Shown here: positions 53,796 to 63,400 of the stretch, in pieces
Position numbering within the stretch: position 1 is the first letter of the stretch
Layout: each line of letters opens with the position of its first letter
Origin: JAAELZ01 sp965209105
Lineage (GTDB): Bacteria > Pseudomonadota > Gammaproteobacteria > Arenicellales > Poriferihabitantaceae
Length of the DNA: 64,000 bases
Assembly (NCBI GenBank): GCA_965209105.1
Contig: CBDBQB010000033.1
Coordinates: 1-64,000, forward strand
Direction: 5' to 3'
Notes under the pieces: generated by a model
Seen by the model: only the letters and a program-made list of their open reading frames with translations
The model's database searches: none
Told to the model about the DNA's origin: nothing
Made by a program: the position numbers and the translations under genes

Positions 53796-53867
53796 CGTAA
53801 TCTCCCCCCTCTACAGGCGCTCCTATTGATTAAACGAAAAGCCAACCATTGACATACATGCATAAGC

Positions 53868-55095
53868 TTAGTTCTCCAATACCATGACGCGATCCAAGGC
53901 GCTCAGCGCAGCCGTGATTGAATCGACATTTAAGCCAATATCTTGCTCAGCGAGCGATTGTAGCTCCGATGAAAAAAGCTCGGCTTTTGGCTCATCCAGA
54001 TTAAAGCTTGCTTTCAACGCGGCTTCGGCCTGCCCCAGATGAGACTGAAATATCGCTGTATCTCGGCGTAGCAATGCCACCATTGCGGCTTTGAATATTT
54101 AGCTGCAAAGATTCATACACCACAAAGCGAGCACTGGAATCCAGTGACGGCCTGAGCGGCGCATCGAGATTTTTGTGTTTAACCATGCTGCCAATTCCGC
54201 CAAGCAATGACTTGCCCATTGCCATCAAACCATCATCGCTCGCTTTTTCCGGGCTTGTATCCTCTGCATTTACACCGGCTTGCCCTCGCGAATCTTCGGC
54301 CAGCGCCAGTTGTGGAATTAAATCACTCAGGCCACGCAGCCTGTTATTTAGTGCCGGTACATCCAGCATTTCATGGGACTTAAGCTGGAGTCTATCTTTT
54401 GCCAGCGCTGATTTGACTGCTGCGAGTCTTGGATTGTCCATTCGTCCCAACATGGCTTGGGCAATTCCCAAGCCTTTTTCGGCGCGAGCGGCATCGCCGC
54501 TTAAGGTATACAGTTGATTCACCCCTGAAAGCAGCGAGTGAAGCTCATCGAGCTTCCAGCGGGCGACACTTTGGCCCAAATTCGCTTTGACTTCGTCCAT
54601 TGATGCGCTCGTTACTTGCTTAAGATCATCCAAGCCAGATTCGAGCGTGCGCAAGCTCTCATCTATGCGCTTAACATCGCTGTCTAAACGATCCCCCATA
54701 TTATCGGCATCTTTATCGGCTTCAGACAACAATGATTTAAGACTTTGCTGATCGGTCGTCAGTAATTTTAAGCGATCATCAAAGCTGCCCACTTGGGCGC
54801 CTGTCACCTGCTGGTTAAGGGTCGTTTGATACGCAGCATAGCCGCCTGCTGCCAAGGCTAAAACACTGCACAATAGTGCCAACCAAGCAATTCCGCGACC
54901 TGGCTTAGGCTGGGCTTGCTTGCTTACATTATCAACAGTTGCCGCAATCACAGAATTGACTGCAAGTTCGGTAGGCTTAGATACCGCGGGTTCTTTTTCC
55001 GATTGTTTTGCAGCGCTACTCGAAACAGGTTTGGATACCTCTGGGCTGGTCGCTTTAGATGTACCAAGCTTTTTTGTCGACTTTTTACGACTCAC
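53868..55095 (-). CDS. hemX: HemX-type membrane protein, interrupted by a single-base frameshift
   Basis: Frame one runs from ATG 55095 through a low-complexity Lys/Ser N-terminus, one helix (GIAWLALLCSVLALAAGGYAAY, ~69-90), and a coiled-coil region, to LQLNIQSR. The family continues in another frame as MVALLRRDTAIFQSHLGQAEAALKASF to the stop at 53868. Deleting one A at about 54083 joins them as QLNIQSRMVALLRRDTAIF, matching the usual spacing, for about 408 residues. The shift may be a sequence error or a real mutation. Fused on the transcript with hemY. Confidence 0.82.
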
Positions 55096-55235
55096 AAGTC
55101 CTCCTTTGTCGGTAACATATTAGTTTACTCCGCTTTGGTATGGCTGGAGCAATACTGATTTTGGCTCACTATTATAAGCATAATGATGAAGTGGATGAAT
55201 CTAAACTTCGAGCAACTCGGTTTCCCAACTCAATT

Positions 55236-55829
55236 TTATGTCGCGTAACACAACCACGTTGTGGCGATATATTTAACCCCTTGCGCTAACTCGGAATTCT
55301 GATGCAAGTATGGCCAAAAAGGAGGGAATAACACTAGGCGCCCAGCCTTAGGCTGAATAGATAAATTCTGATGGTAAAACTCGGTGGCGCCGCCCGGCCC
55401 CGCAACGTCGTTCAAATACCATATTGCGACCAATACCCGCTGGCTTAACTCACCTGAACCGGCATCAACATGCCAACGATAATATTCTCCTGCGCGCGTT
55501 CGCTGTAAATTGTAGCCCAAATCTTTAAACGTATTGGCACTAAAAAACGGATGCAAGGCAGATAGGCTGCGAAGAGCTTTGTGCATCGAGGCACGTAACA
55601 AATCGTCGTATTGTTGCCAATCTTCGCGTCCACTGATGTGTAAATCGGTCGACTTTTTGACTTGCTCAGCAAGCTCGCGCTCCGCACCAATTCTGCCTTG
55701 ATAATGCTGCCCTGAATTCGCTTCAAATTGTCCGATCATGGCTGAACACTGATCCAATGGAATCGCCTCATCCACCGAATAAATAAAACTCTGTGGTGCA
55801 ATCTCCTGCAAAGGATATAAATCTGTCAT
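55236..55829 (-). CDS. 2OG-Fe(II) oxygenase, prolyl 4-hydroxylase-like
   Basis: 197 residues with the Fe ligands YYRWHVDAG (H120, D122) and LHQNSEL (H176), and the 2OG-binding basic residue K186 in GVKYIATTW. The LVAIWYLND and GGATEFY strands fit the P4Hc group. Relatives hydroxylate protein prolines or act on small molecules (PiuC/YbiX-like). Substrate unknown. Its start is only 25 bases from a MITE. Confidence 0.85.
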   Translation of the reverse strand: MTDLYPLQEIAPQSFIYSVDEAIPLDQCSAMIGQFEANSGQHYQGRIGAERELAEQVKKSTDLHISGREDWQQYDDLLRASMHKALRSLSALHPFFSANTFKDLGYNLQRTRAGEYYRWHVDAGSGELSQRVLVAIWYLNDVAGPGGATEFYHQNLSIQPKAGRLVLFPPFWPYLHQNSELAQGVKYIATTWLCYAT

Positions 55830-55854
55830 AAACTTTTTACGCTTTAAAACACTA

Positions 55855-56013
55855 GAGAGCTTTGCATAAATCAGTAGCGAAAGAAAAATGAGGTAAAATT
55901 CCTCTGTTTGAGGCGGGAAATGCAGCTAATAGCAGGCTATTGGCCAGTTTTCCAACGAAAAACAGGGGAAGTTTAACCATTTTTACTCTTTATCTGATTA
56001 ATGCAAAGCTCTC
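55855..56013. mobile_element. MITE, copy 2 (159 bp)
   Basis: Same element as at 33659-33817. Inverted ends GAGAGCTTTGCATAAATCAG and GAGAGCTTTGCATTAATCAG (one mismatch); flanks CACTA and TACTA (4 of 5 matching). It lies between the 2OG oxygenase and fabA, about 43 bases upstream of the fabA -35 box. Confidence 0.9.
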
Positions 56014-56056
56014 TACTAGCAGTACGCCAAGCCAAATAGTCGCGTCTAGGTTTGCT

Positions 56057-56085
56057 TTGATGTCTACGCGGGAGTCTAGTAGAAT
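56057..56085 (+). promoter_or_regulatory. fabA: Probable fabA-fabB promoter
   Basis: TTGATG, 17 bases, TAGAAT, 34 bases before the fabA ATG. I saw no convincing FabR or FadR operator, but those are hard to spot by eye. Confidence 0.6.
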
Positions 56086-56119
56086 CGCGCGCTTGGTGCA
56101 CCCTTACCAATAAAATAAT

Positions 56120-56635
56120 ATGTCTAAGCAAAATAAATATAGTTACAAGGAACTTATTGCCTGTGGCCATGGGCAAGTTTTCGGTGACGGCAACGCAAGG
56201 CTCCCCCTGCCCAATATGCTGATGTTTGATCGCATCACACATATTAGTGATGAAGGGGGTGAGTTTGGTAAAGGAGAAATTGTTGCCGAATTGGACGTAA
56301 AACCTGAACTTTGGTTTTTCGATTGTCACTTCGAAACTGACCCGGTGATGCCCGGCTGTTTAGGGCTAGACGCCTTATGGCAGCTCGTTGGATTTTATCT
56401 CGGTTGGATAGGTGGGCCGGGCAGAGGCCGCGCGCTGGGTACCGGCGAAGTAAAATTCACCGGGCAAATATTACCCACCGCTAAAAAAGTTACCTATCGT
56501 TTGGATTTAAAGCGGGTTATTTCGCGCCGCCTTTATATGGGTATTGCTGACGGCACCGTTGAAGTGGATGGAAGAGTAGTCTACAACTGCAAGGATTTAC
56601 GCGTTGGCTTGTTTACCGACACCAGTAGTTTCTAG
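56120..56635 (+). CDS. fabA: 3-hydroxydecanoyl-ACP dehydratase/isomerase FabA
   Basis: Bifunctional hot-dog enzyme that dehydrates 3-hydroxydecanoyl-ACP and isomerises the trans-2 to the cis-3 double bond, the committed step of anaerobic unsaturated fatty acid synthesis. The catalytic pair H70 and D84 is seen in CHFETDPVMPGCLGLDALWQ, same numbering as E. coli. 171 residues, full length. Followed by fabB after 10 bases. Confidence 0.97.
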   Translation: MSKQNKYSYKELIACGHGQVFGDGNARLPLPNMLMFDRITHISDEGGEFGKGEIVAELDVKPELWFFDCHFETDPVMPGCLGLDALWQLVGFYLGWIGGPGRGRALGTGEVKFTGQILPTAKKVTYRLDLKRVISRRLYMGIADGTVEVDGRVVYNCKDLRVGLFTDTSSF

Positions 56636-56645
56636 GGGAAATCAC

Positions 56646-57861
56646 ATGCGTAGAGTCGTCGTCACTGGAATGGGCATTGTCTCCAGCCTAGGAAATCACA
56701 AATCAGAAGTCTTGGAATCGCTTAAGGCTGGGCGCTCAGGGATTGTTGCCGCCCCCGAATACACCGAATTGGGCATGCGCTCTCAAGTTCATGGCAAGAT
56801 AGATATCGACGCAAAAGGAATAATTGATCGCAAGATATATCGCTTTATGGGCGATGCCGCAGCGTTTACTTATATCGCCATGCAAGAAGCCATTGAAGAT
56901 TCTGGTTTGAGCGAGTCGCAAGTTGCTTCTGAGCGAACGGGGCTCATTCTTGGCACCGGCGGTGCGTCGCCTGAAAATATCGTTAAAGCAGCGGACACCC
57001 TGCGCGAACGCGGCGTCAAACGCGTGGGGCCGTATATGGTCACCAAAGCAATGGCCAGCACGGTTCCTGCTTGTATCAGTACGCCATTTAAAATTAAAGG
57101 CGTGTCGTACACCATTTCCTCGGCTTGCTCAACCAGCGCGCATTGTATCGGCCACGGCGCCGAACTGATTCAATTTGGCAAGCAAGATATTGTCTTTGCG
57201 GGCGGTGGAGAAGAAGTCCATTGGTCCTTATCCGTCTTGTTTGACGGCATGGGCGCCATGTCTAGCAATTATAATGACACGCCGCAGCGCGCATCACGCG
57301 CCTATGATCAAGACCGCGACGGCTTTGTTATCTCTGGCGGCGGTAGCGTTTTGGTACTTGAAGACTTAGACCATGCGCGTGGCACGCGGTGCGACAATTT
57401 ACGCCGAACTGAGCGGCTATGGCGCTACCTCTGACGGCTACGATATGGTGCAGCCTTCTGGAGAAGGCGCAGCACGTTGTATGCGTCAAGCCATGCAAAC
57501 CGTCGACGCACCCATTGATTATCTGAACGCACACGGCACCAGCACACCCATCGGAGATCTACGCGAACTAGAAGCGATTAAAGAAGTATTTGGGGACAAT
57601 TCACCGAAAATTAGCTCGACCAAATCCTTGTCCGGTCATGCCCTGGGTGCCGCTGGCTCGAATGAAGCGATATACTCATTGCTGATGATGCAAAACGATT
57701 TTATCGTCGGCTCAGCGAATATAGAAAACTTGGATGAACAAGCCAATGATTTTAAAGTTATCCAAGAGAACCAATACGATACGCGCATAGACACTGTTAT
57801 GTCGAACAGCTTTGGTTTTGGTGGCACCAACTGTTCTCTGATTTTTACGCGTTATCGTTAA
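56646..57861 (+). CDS. fabB: Beta-ketoacyl-ACP synthase I FabB, interrupted by a single-base frameshift
   Basis: Elongates cis-3-decenoyl-ACP. Frame one (from ATG 56646, AGGGGAA site) holds the active-site Cys161 in SSACSTSAHC and continues to LEDLDHAR; the rest (GATIYAELSGYGATSDG, NAHGTSTPIGD and LSGHALGAAG with both catalytic histidines, GFGGTNCSLIF) is in another frame to 57861. Deleting one G near 57380-57382 (CGTGGCACG to CGTGCACG) restores HARARGATIYAEL and a normal protein of 404 residues. As fabB is normally essential, a sequence error is the likeliest explanation. Confidence 0.93.
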
Positions 57862-57987
57862 AAAGCCAAACGGAACATTTTTTAAATATTTTGGATTAAT
57901 CCCAGAGCATCATACTGACAATCCCCATTCAATTCGTTACACTCACCGATTTACGGCCATTCACTAGGACGAACACCTTTAATAATC

Positions 57988-59174
57988 ATGATCAGCTTAT
58001 CTATACTACGCAAAACCCTACTACTTTCTTGCTACGCCAGCTTCGGCCTTACAGCAAGCTTTTCAGCACACGCCGAAACAATTGACGGATACAAGCAAGT
58101 TACACGCCTCGGGGGCACGAGCCAATCGATCTGTCGACCGGGCATACGAACGGCTGGCGAACTCCAATCTTTTGCGCTTAATCAACGCCAGGACCTCCTC
58201 GACATCCTTCAAAGCGCTCAATGGACAGGCAATACAGATGACGTCTTTAATGCCATTGAAGCCGGTGATTTTGCAGAAAAATCGTTCCCAGTCGGCACTA
58301 AATTAGAGTGGATGGGACTACGTGAGAAAAACCAGCCAGTCGCGTCGAGCAAACGCCAATGGGCAGGCAAACAAGCATTTGAGGGCTTCGAGCTAAACCT
58401 AGTATCAAATTGTGCGCAACACCAGTTGGTCATCCCAAAGCTTGCTGCAACGTTTCATTGATCAAATCAAGTTCGATTGATATTCCCTCACCCGTGGTGC
58501 TCATCAATACCACAGAGGAATCGACGACAATCGGCGTTAACAGCCATAGCGCAAAACAACTCACCACCCTCATACATCCAGACGGAAGCAAAGAAACGCT
58601 CACCCTCACTGATGGGAATTGGTCTGGTAGCTTGCCCCCGGCAACTATAGTATTGAGTCGATGAGCATGACCGATTGCGGAGAGTCAGCACTTACAAGCA
58701 AAGACTTTAGTGTCGCCGCGCTCGTTGCAATACCCACTGGCGGGGCATTCTTCGCGCCTTTTATTGGTCGCCAAGTGCGGTCCATTGATCCGCCTCTCGT
58801 GGGCATACAAGGCGGGCTGATCACGCCGATCAACGACAAAACCAGCTGGTTAGTTCAGGCAGGGGGTTCTTATAATCTCGATGTAGAAGAACTTTCAGTC
58901 TATGTCGATTTGGGTGTTGAACGCAAGATCGGCGAACACGGCTTTATTGGCGGCGGCCTCGGACTATGGGATATCAATAACAGTGATGATCTACCGAATA
59001 GCAACAGCCCCAAACAAGACATCAGTTATTTCATTCATGCGGGCGCCGATACGGCATGGAAAATCAACGACCGTACCGTCCAATGGTTCGGCGAGGCACG
59101 TATTTTTTGATGATTTTACTGACGACATCAGTCATCATAATATCCTAAGACTGGGCTTGCGCATTATGCATTAA
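57988..59174 (+). CDS. Exported protein of unknown function with a possible C-terminal beta-barrel, three frameshifts
   Basis: Begins with a signal peptide (MISLSILRKTLLLSCYASF...SAHA, ~1-30). Three one-base shifts, each at a homopolymer, break it: a missing base at ~58434-58437 (CCC; HQLVIPK then ACCNVSLIKSSS), another at ~58634-58640 (CCCCC; GSLPP then GNYSIESMSMTDCG), and an extra T at 59103-59108 (EARIF then DDFTDDISHHNILRLGLRI). Joined, it is about 395 residues. The last ~120 show alternating strands ending in an aromatic/hydrophobic residue (LGLRIMH), as in an outer-membrane barrel. I do not recognise the family. Confidence 0.6.
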
Positions 59175-59187
59175 GACGTCTTAGAAC

Positions 59188-59218
59188 AAAAAAAGCGGCG
59201 TCCAGCGCCGCTTTTTTT
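59188..59218. terminator. Bidirectional terminator
   Basis: Seven A, GCGGCG, a five-base loop, CGCCGC, seven T. It serves the plus-strand secreted protein gene and the convergent argD equally well. Confidence 0.92.
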
Positions 59219-59275
59219 ATGCCTGATTGTTAAGGATAGTACACTGTCCAGACCAAATTGATGGATTCAGTGAGC

Positions 59276-60476
59276 TTAGCCATGAAACTTTTTTACCGCG
59301 CGAGTCATTCGTTCTAGGCCGAGTAAAATATCTTCCTCGGACACGATCAGTGGCGGCGCCATCCTCAATACATCTGGACCGGCCACCAAGGGCTAGCACG
59401 CCCTCTTCCATCATCAATCTGACCAGATCACGCGACTTGCCGAGATAGTCGGGCGCTAGCTCGCAACCCATCAACAAGCCCGAGCCGCGGATTTCGGAGA
59501 ACACCTTAAATTCACGATTGAGCGCACCCAAACCTTCTCTAAGTTTTTTGGAGGCGGCTTCAATATGACCCTTCATTTCAGGCGCTAGGACGATCTCTAA
59601 GAGCTTATTTGCAACTGCGCAAGCCAAAGGATTGCCACCAAACGTACTGCCGTGAGCGCCGACAACAAAAGCTTGTGCTATCTCATCTGTCGCAAGTGTT
59701 GCTGCGACGGGGATACCTCCGCCCAAACCTTTGGCGGAACTTAATATATCTGGCGTCACCCCTAAACCCATATACGCATACAATTCGCCCGTTCGCATTA
59801 CACCCGTTTGTACCTCATCAAATATCAGCAAAGCATTGTGTTGGTCACATAGCTCGCGGGCAGCTTGCGCAAATTCTGACGTCGCAGGATGCACACCGCT
59901 CTCGCCTTGAATCGGCTCCATGATCACTGCGCAAGTTTGGGCAGATATTGCTTCGCTGAGTGCTTGCACATCGTTAAAAGGGAGGTGCGTAATACCCTCT
60001 ATTTTTGGCCCAAACCCTTCACTGTATTTGGGCTGCCCTCCCACGCTAACTGTAAACAAAGTTCGGCCATGAAAGCCATTCTCAAAGGCGATAATCTGAA
60101 ATTTCTCTGGGCCATATTGATCATGCGCGTAGCGCCGAGCCAATTTAAGTGCAGCCTCGTTGGCCTCAGAGCCCGAATTCGAAAAAAACACTCGATCTGC
60201 AAAGGTATGCTCTACCAGCGTTTTAGCCAGCTCAATCGCCGGCATATTGGTCAATAAATTACTGACATGCCAGAACTTTTTCGCTTGGTTCGTTAAGGCG
60301 CTGACGAGTTCTGGATGCGCATGCCCTAAGGCACTTACCGCGATACCCGCGGCAAAATCGATATACTCCTTACCCTGCGTATCCCACAAACGCGCGCCTT
60401 GTCCATGCGAAGGTAGAATATCCAGCGGCGCGTAATTGGGGAACAAATATTGTTCGTGCATCTGTCGTGTTGTCAT
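59276..60476 (-). CDS. argD: Acetylornithine/succinyldiaminopimelate aminotransferase ArgD, frameshift near the end
   Basis: Class III PLP aminotransferase of arginine (and possibly DAP/lysine) biosynthesis. Opening YLFPNYAPLDI, GSGSEANEAALKLAR-type motif (NSGSEANEAALKLARRY), FHGRTLFTVS, DEVQTG and the PLP lysine in SSAKGLGGG are intact. At about 59386 an extra G (CTTGGTGGCC for CTTGTGGCC) shifts the frame; removing it gives ALVAGPDVLRMAPPLIVSEEDI and a stop at 59278-59276, about 399 residues. As given, the frame runs on to 59217 with an unrelated tail. Confidence 0.9.
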
Positions 60477-60618
60477 CTTAATTTCAAAGAAAGGTCAATG
60501 GCTAGTGCTGTGCGTTGTCGTTAAAGCTTGCTAGAATACAATGCGCAGAATATAACAACATTCAAACTGGGGTTCCGATGTTTATTTGGCTTAACAATAC
60601 AGAGCAGTCTAGGCCCAA

Positions 60619-61515
60619 ATGAAATCTAAGCGACTTGAGGCCTTAGCCGAAAATACGGCCAATATTGAGCGATGGATCGTACCCCTGCTTTTATTGTTGG
60701 TCGTCACAGTGGGGGGCATCCGCTTGGCCCCCTGGCTCGAAAATCATATCCCCCAATGGCTTTCCGGCGCACCCTTGAACGAAACCAATCCGACTCAAAA
60801 TAATTCAAGTGATTCGTCCATCATTGTCGACACAGAGCTCGCACCGATTATCACAGACAATGACACCCCCTTAAGTGAGTCGCGCAGCGAACAGCTCACC
60901 GAATTTCTCTCGGAAATTAAAGACAGCCCGAGCGTCGATATTGCGATCGGCAGCGAAGATACAATATTGGTGCATGACGTTACCTCTCCAGACCCTAGTC
61001 AAGCTGCCGCCACACCAAAATTCAAGCCCGAGACATTTGATAGCCGCCAAACAGCGGCGGCCACTGCACAGACTCAAAAAGACAATACCGGCTGGTGGCC
61101 GCGTCCAACAACGGCCGAGACCAAAGAAGCAACGAGTCAAAAAAAGCGCATTGCAGAAAAAGACCGAATATCCCAAACCCTGAACAGCTGGGCGAAAAAA
61201 TGGTCGGAACAAAATGTGGAAGCGTATCTCAATCATTATACGACGGACTATTCCACGCAAAAGTATGCCAGCCACCAGAAGTGGCGAAAATGGCGTAGAG
61301 CAAGAATTTTGCACCCCAAAACAATCGAAATTATTTTGGAAAACGTTGAAATCAACCTTAATGAAATAAATAAAAACCGCGCGAGCGCTACATTTTTACA
61401 AAAATACCGCGCCGATCAATATGCCGACGATACCATCAAATCAATTGGGCTGGTTCGCCAAGAGGCGCGTTGGCTTATATACAAAGAGACCTCTATCGAA
61501 ACGATTAGAAAATAA
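60619..61515 (+). CDS. Membrane-anchored NTF2-like (Cds6-type) protein
   Basis: 298 residues: one N-terminal helix (WIVPLLLLLVVTVGGIRLA, ~19-37), a long low-complexity periplasmic linker rich in S, T and D (~45-180), and a C-terminal NTF2-like domain (LNSWAKKWSEQNVEAYLNHYTTDYS, WRKWRRARI, FLQKYRADQYADDTIKSIGL, ARWLIYKE). This domain is the Cds6 type seen attached to L,D-transpeptidases, so a cell-envelope role is plausible. No catalytic domain is present. Confidence 0.75.
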   Translation: MKSKRLEALAENTANIERWIVPLLLLLVVTVGGIRLAPWLENHIPQWLSGAPLNETNPTQNNSSDSSIIVDTELAPIITDNDTPLSESRSEQLTEFLSEIKDSPSVDIAIGSEDTILVHDVTSPDPSQAAATPKFKPETFDSRQTAAATAQTQKDNTGWWPRPTTAETKEATSQKKRIAEKDRISQTLNSWAKKWSEQNVEAYLNHYTTDYSTQKYASHQKWRKWRRARILHPKTIEIILENVEINLNEINKNRASATFLQKYRADQYADDTIKSIGLVRQEARWLIYKETSIETIRK

Positions 61516-61589
61516 ATCTGCTGAATGTCGCAATTATTCAGGCGAAAAGAATACGCGTTGATTAAGCCATGTCTATAGCAAATGCTGGA

Positions 61590-62627
61590 TTACCCAATTT
61601 TTAATTGACTTGTTGTCCTAACAAGTAAAATGCTAATCGTGAAAACGATCACCGCTGTCGCTTGATGCAAGGCGCCCAGCGTAACAGGAACAACATTTAT
61701 CAGCGTCAATACTCCCAAGATAAATTGCGTGACAAGGCCAAGCAGCAATAATGCTGCCACCCTCCTTAACTGGAGAGACCCCCACTGAGAGCGTCTAGCT
61801 TTAATATATACAATGAAAGCTAGTATCAAGCTGGCCGTAGCAAGCAATCGATGGTTGAATTGTACTGCGGCAATATTTTCGAACCAGTTGAGCCAAAATG
61901 GCTTGAGTGTTGCATATCCCTCAGGGATAAGACGCCCATTCATAAGCGGAAAGGTATTAAAAGCAAAGCCTGCCTTTGTGCCCGCGACGAAACCACCTGC
62001 AAGCAGCGTAATGAATATCGTTATCATCGCCGCGATACTCAACAATCGAAAATTGCGCTTAGGTGCAATCACAGACTGCCCGTCTCGAACAAAATAGGCT
62101 GACGCCATCCAGAAAATAGCGCCATACAGTGCCAGCGCAAGCGATAGATGAGCCACCAATCGATACTGACTGACATGAGGATCATTCACTAAGCCGCTTT
62201 GAACCATATACCAGCCCAGCAAGCCTTGCGCACCACCCAGCAAAAATAATCCGAATAGTTTAAGTTTTAAAAGTCTAGAAAGCGGGTATCGAATAAAGAA
62301 ATACAGCATAGGTAAGAAGAACAGTACGCCAATCAACCTACCTAATATTCGATGCAGATATTCAAACCAATAAATCGATTTGAAGCCCTGTAGATCCATT
62401 TCGCTGTTGACCCTTAAATATTCTGGCGACGCCTGATATAACTCAAAAACTGCCATCCATTGCTGAGTATTTAGGGGAGGCAATATGCCCGTAATAGGTG
62501 CCCACTCAACCATCGATAAGCCAGAACCTGTTAATCGCGTCACTCCACCAAGAACGATCATAGCAAAAATGACCGCGCAAACCAGCAGCAGCCAGATCGA
62601 TATATTTCGATACTGGGTATCCGTCAT
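61590..62627 (-). CDS. ctaA: Heme A synthase, COX15/CtaA family
   Basis: Inner-membrane enzyme converting heme O to heme A for cytochrome oxidase. 345 residues with about eight helices. Family motifs: VLGGVTRLTGSGLSMVEWAPITGILPPL, FKSIYWFEYLHRILGRLIG (heme-ligand His), AHLSLALALYGAI, QFNHRLLATASL and LGALHQATAVIVF, so four conserved histidines are visible. It implies an aa3-type terminal oxidase elsewhere. A cytochrome c gene lies just upstream on the same strand. Confidence 0.93.
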   Translation of the reverse strand: MTDTQYRNISIWLLLVCAVIFAMIVLGGVTRLTGSGLSMVEWAPITGILPPLNTQQWMAVFELYQASPEYLRVNSEMDLQGFKSIYWFEYLHRILGRLIGVLFFLPMLYFFIRYPLSRLLKLKLFGLFLLGGAQGLLGWYMVQSGLVNDPHVSQYRLVAHLSLALALYGAIFWMASAYFVRDGQSVIAPKRNFRLLSIAAMITIFITLLAGGFVAGTKAGFAFNTFPLMNGRLIPEGYATLKPFWLNWFENIAAVQFNHRLLATASLILAFIVYIKARRSQWGSLQLRRVAALLLLGLVTQFILGVLTLINVVPVTLGALHQATAVIVFTISILLVRTTSQLKIG

Positions 62628-62667
62628 GGAAGCTTCTACGTTGGGTAAGTCAGTAACGAATAAAAGA

Positions 62668-63000
62668 TTAGTCTTCGAACAAGTAATATGTTTCGTTCAA
62701 AAACGCCGTAATATCGTCGAGCTGATCTTGGTTTAATTCCCCATTTTGCGTGTTGGTATTACAGATATCAACACGTTGCATAAGGCCTTCTATCGTCTTA
62801 ACGCCACGATTGGGCCGGGTATATATCTCGCTACCATCACCACCGAACATACCTACATGGCATCCTGAGCAGCGAGCGGTCACCACGTCCCCACCCTTTT
62901 CAGCATCCCCCAGCAAAACTGCTAAGGCTAAGGCGGTCGGTGCCGCGCATAGACCTAAAACAAGCCCTACAATGGTCAAGAAATTTCGATTACATTTCAT
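62668..63000 (-). CDS. Small exported c-type cytochrome
   Basis: 110 residues with a signal peptide (~1-27, ALALA) and one heme c site, RCSGCHVGMFGGDG (C44, C47, H48). The pattern TRPNRGVKTIEGLMQRVDICNTNT resembles the SoxX/cytochrome c-like group with a long loop and a probable distal ligand. The final LDDITAFLNETYYLF helix is typical. Role probably in periplasmic electron transfer; no sox genes are near. Confidence 0.82.
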   Translation of the reverse strand: MKCNRNFLTIVGLVLGLCAAPTALALAVLLGDAEKGGDVVTARCSGCHVGMFGGDGSEIYTRPNRGVKTIEGLMQRVDICNTNTQNGELNQDQLDDITAFLNETYYLFED

Positions 63001-63165
63001 TTTATATCTCCTAAAACGGTTATTATCTCAAATTGGGACTTCAGCATAACGTAGCGAGCGCAGAAAAGACCAGACAAGAATAAGCAAAAAAACGCAGTTT
63101 ACACCTATCTTTCACTTCGTGACCCCGCCTTTTGAACGAGTTTTCAGAACCCGACCGAAAAATGA

Positions 63166-63342
63166 GGAATACTTATATTTGCGCACAATCATCCAAGTGG
63201 AGTGTGTGAGCCAAGCAGTTCTGATAAAGCGATTACGAAAAAGCTTCGAGAGGTGTTGTCTCTATTTGAGATTCGCGTTCTTGACCATCTTATTGTCAGT
63301 GGCGAGGAGATTACCTCAATGGAAGAAAAGGGCTTGCTCTAA
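63166..63342 (+). pseudogene. radC 3' fragment (JAMM/MPN domain)
   Basis: In one frame the DNA reads GILIFAHNHPSGVCEPSSSDKAITKKL...IRVLDHLIVSGEEITSMEEKGLL, stop. This is the C-terminal part of RadC/YeeS-type proteins, with the HxHPSG and D metal motif kept, but with an in-frame TGA just upstream and no N-terminal part in the preceding 150 bases. It is therefore a fragment. Such RadC pieces often mark the edges of mobile islands. Confidence 0.8.
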
Positions 63343-63353
63343 GTGCAACCATC

Positions 63354-63390
63354 AAGGCTACCGTCAACGTACGGTAGCCTTTAATATTTT
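63354..63390. terminator. Strong terminator after the radC fragment
   Basis: AAGGCTACCGT, a six-base loop, ACGGTAGCCTT, then TAATATTTT on the plus strand: an 11-bp perfect stem. It also lies just beyond the stop of the minus-strand coiled-coil gene. Confidence 0.85.
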
Positions 63391-63400
63391 CCTTTATAAG

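Noticed and set aside
54083..54090. Programmed frameshift in hemX
   Set aside because: No slippery heptamer or downstream structure is evident, and other single-base shifts occur nearby in unrelated genes, so error or mutation is likelier.
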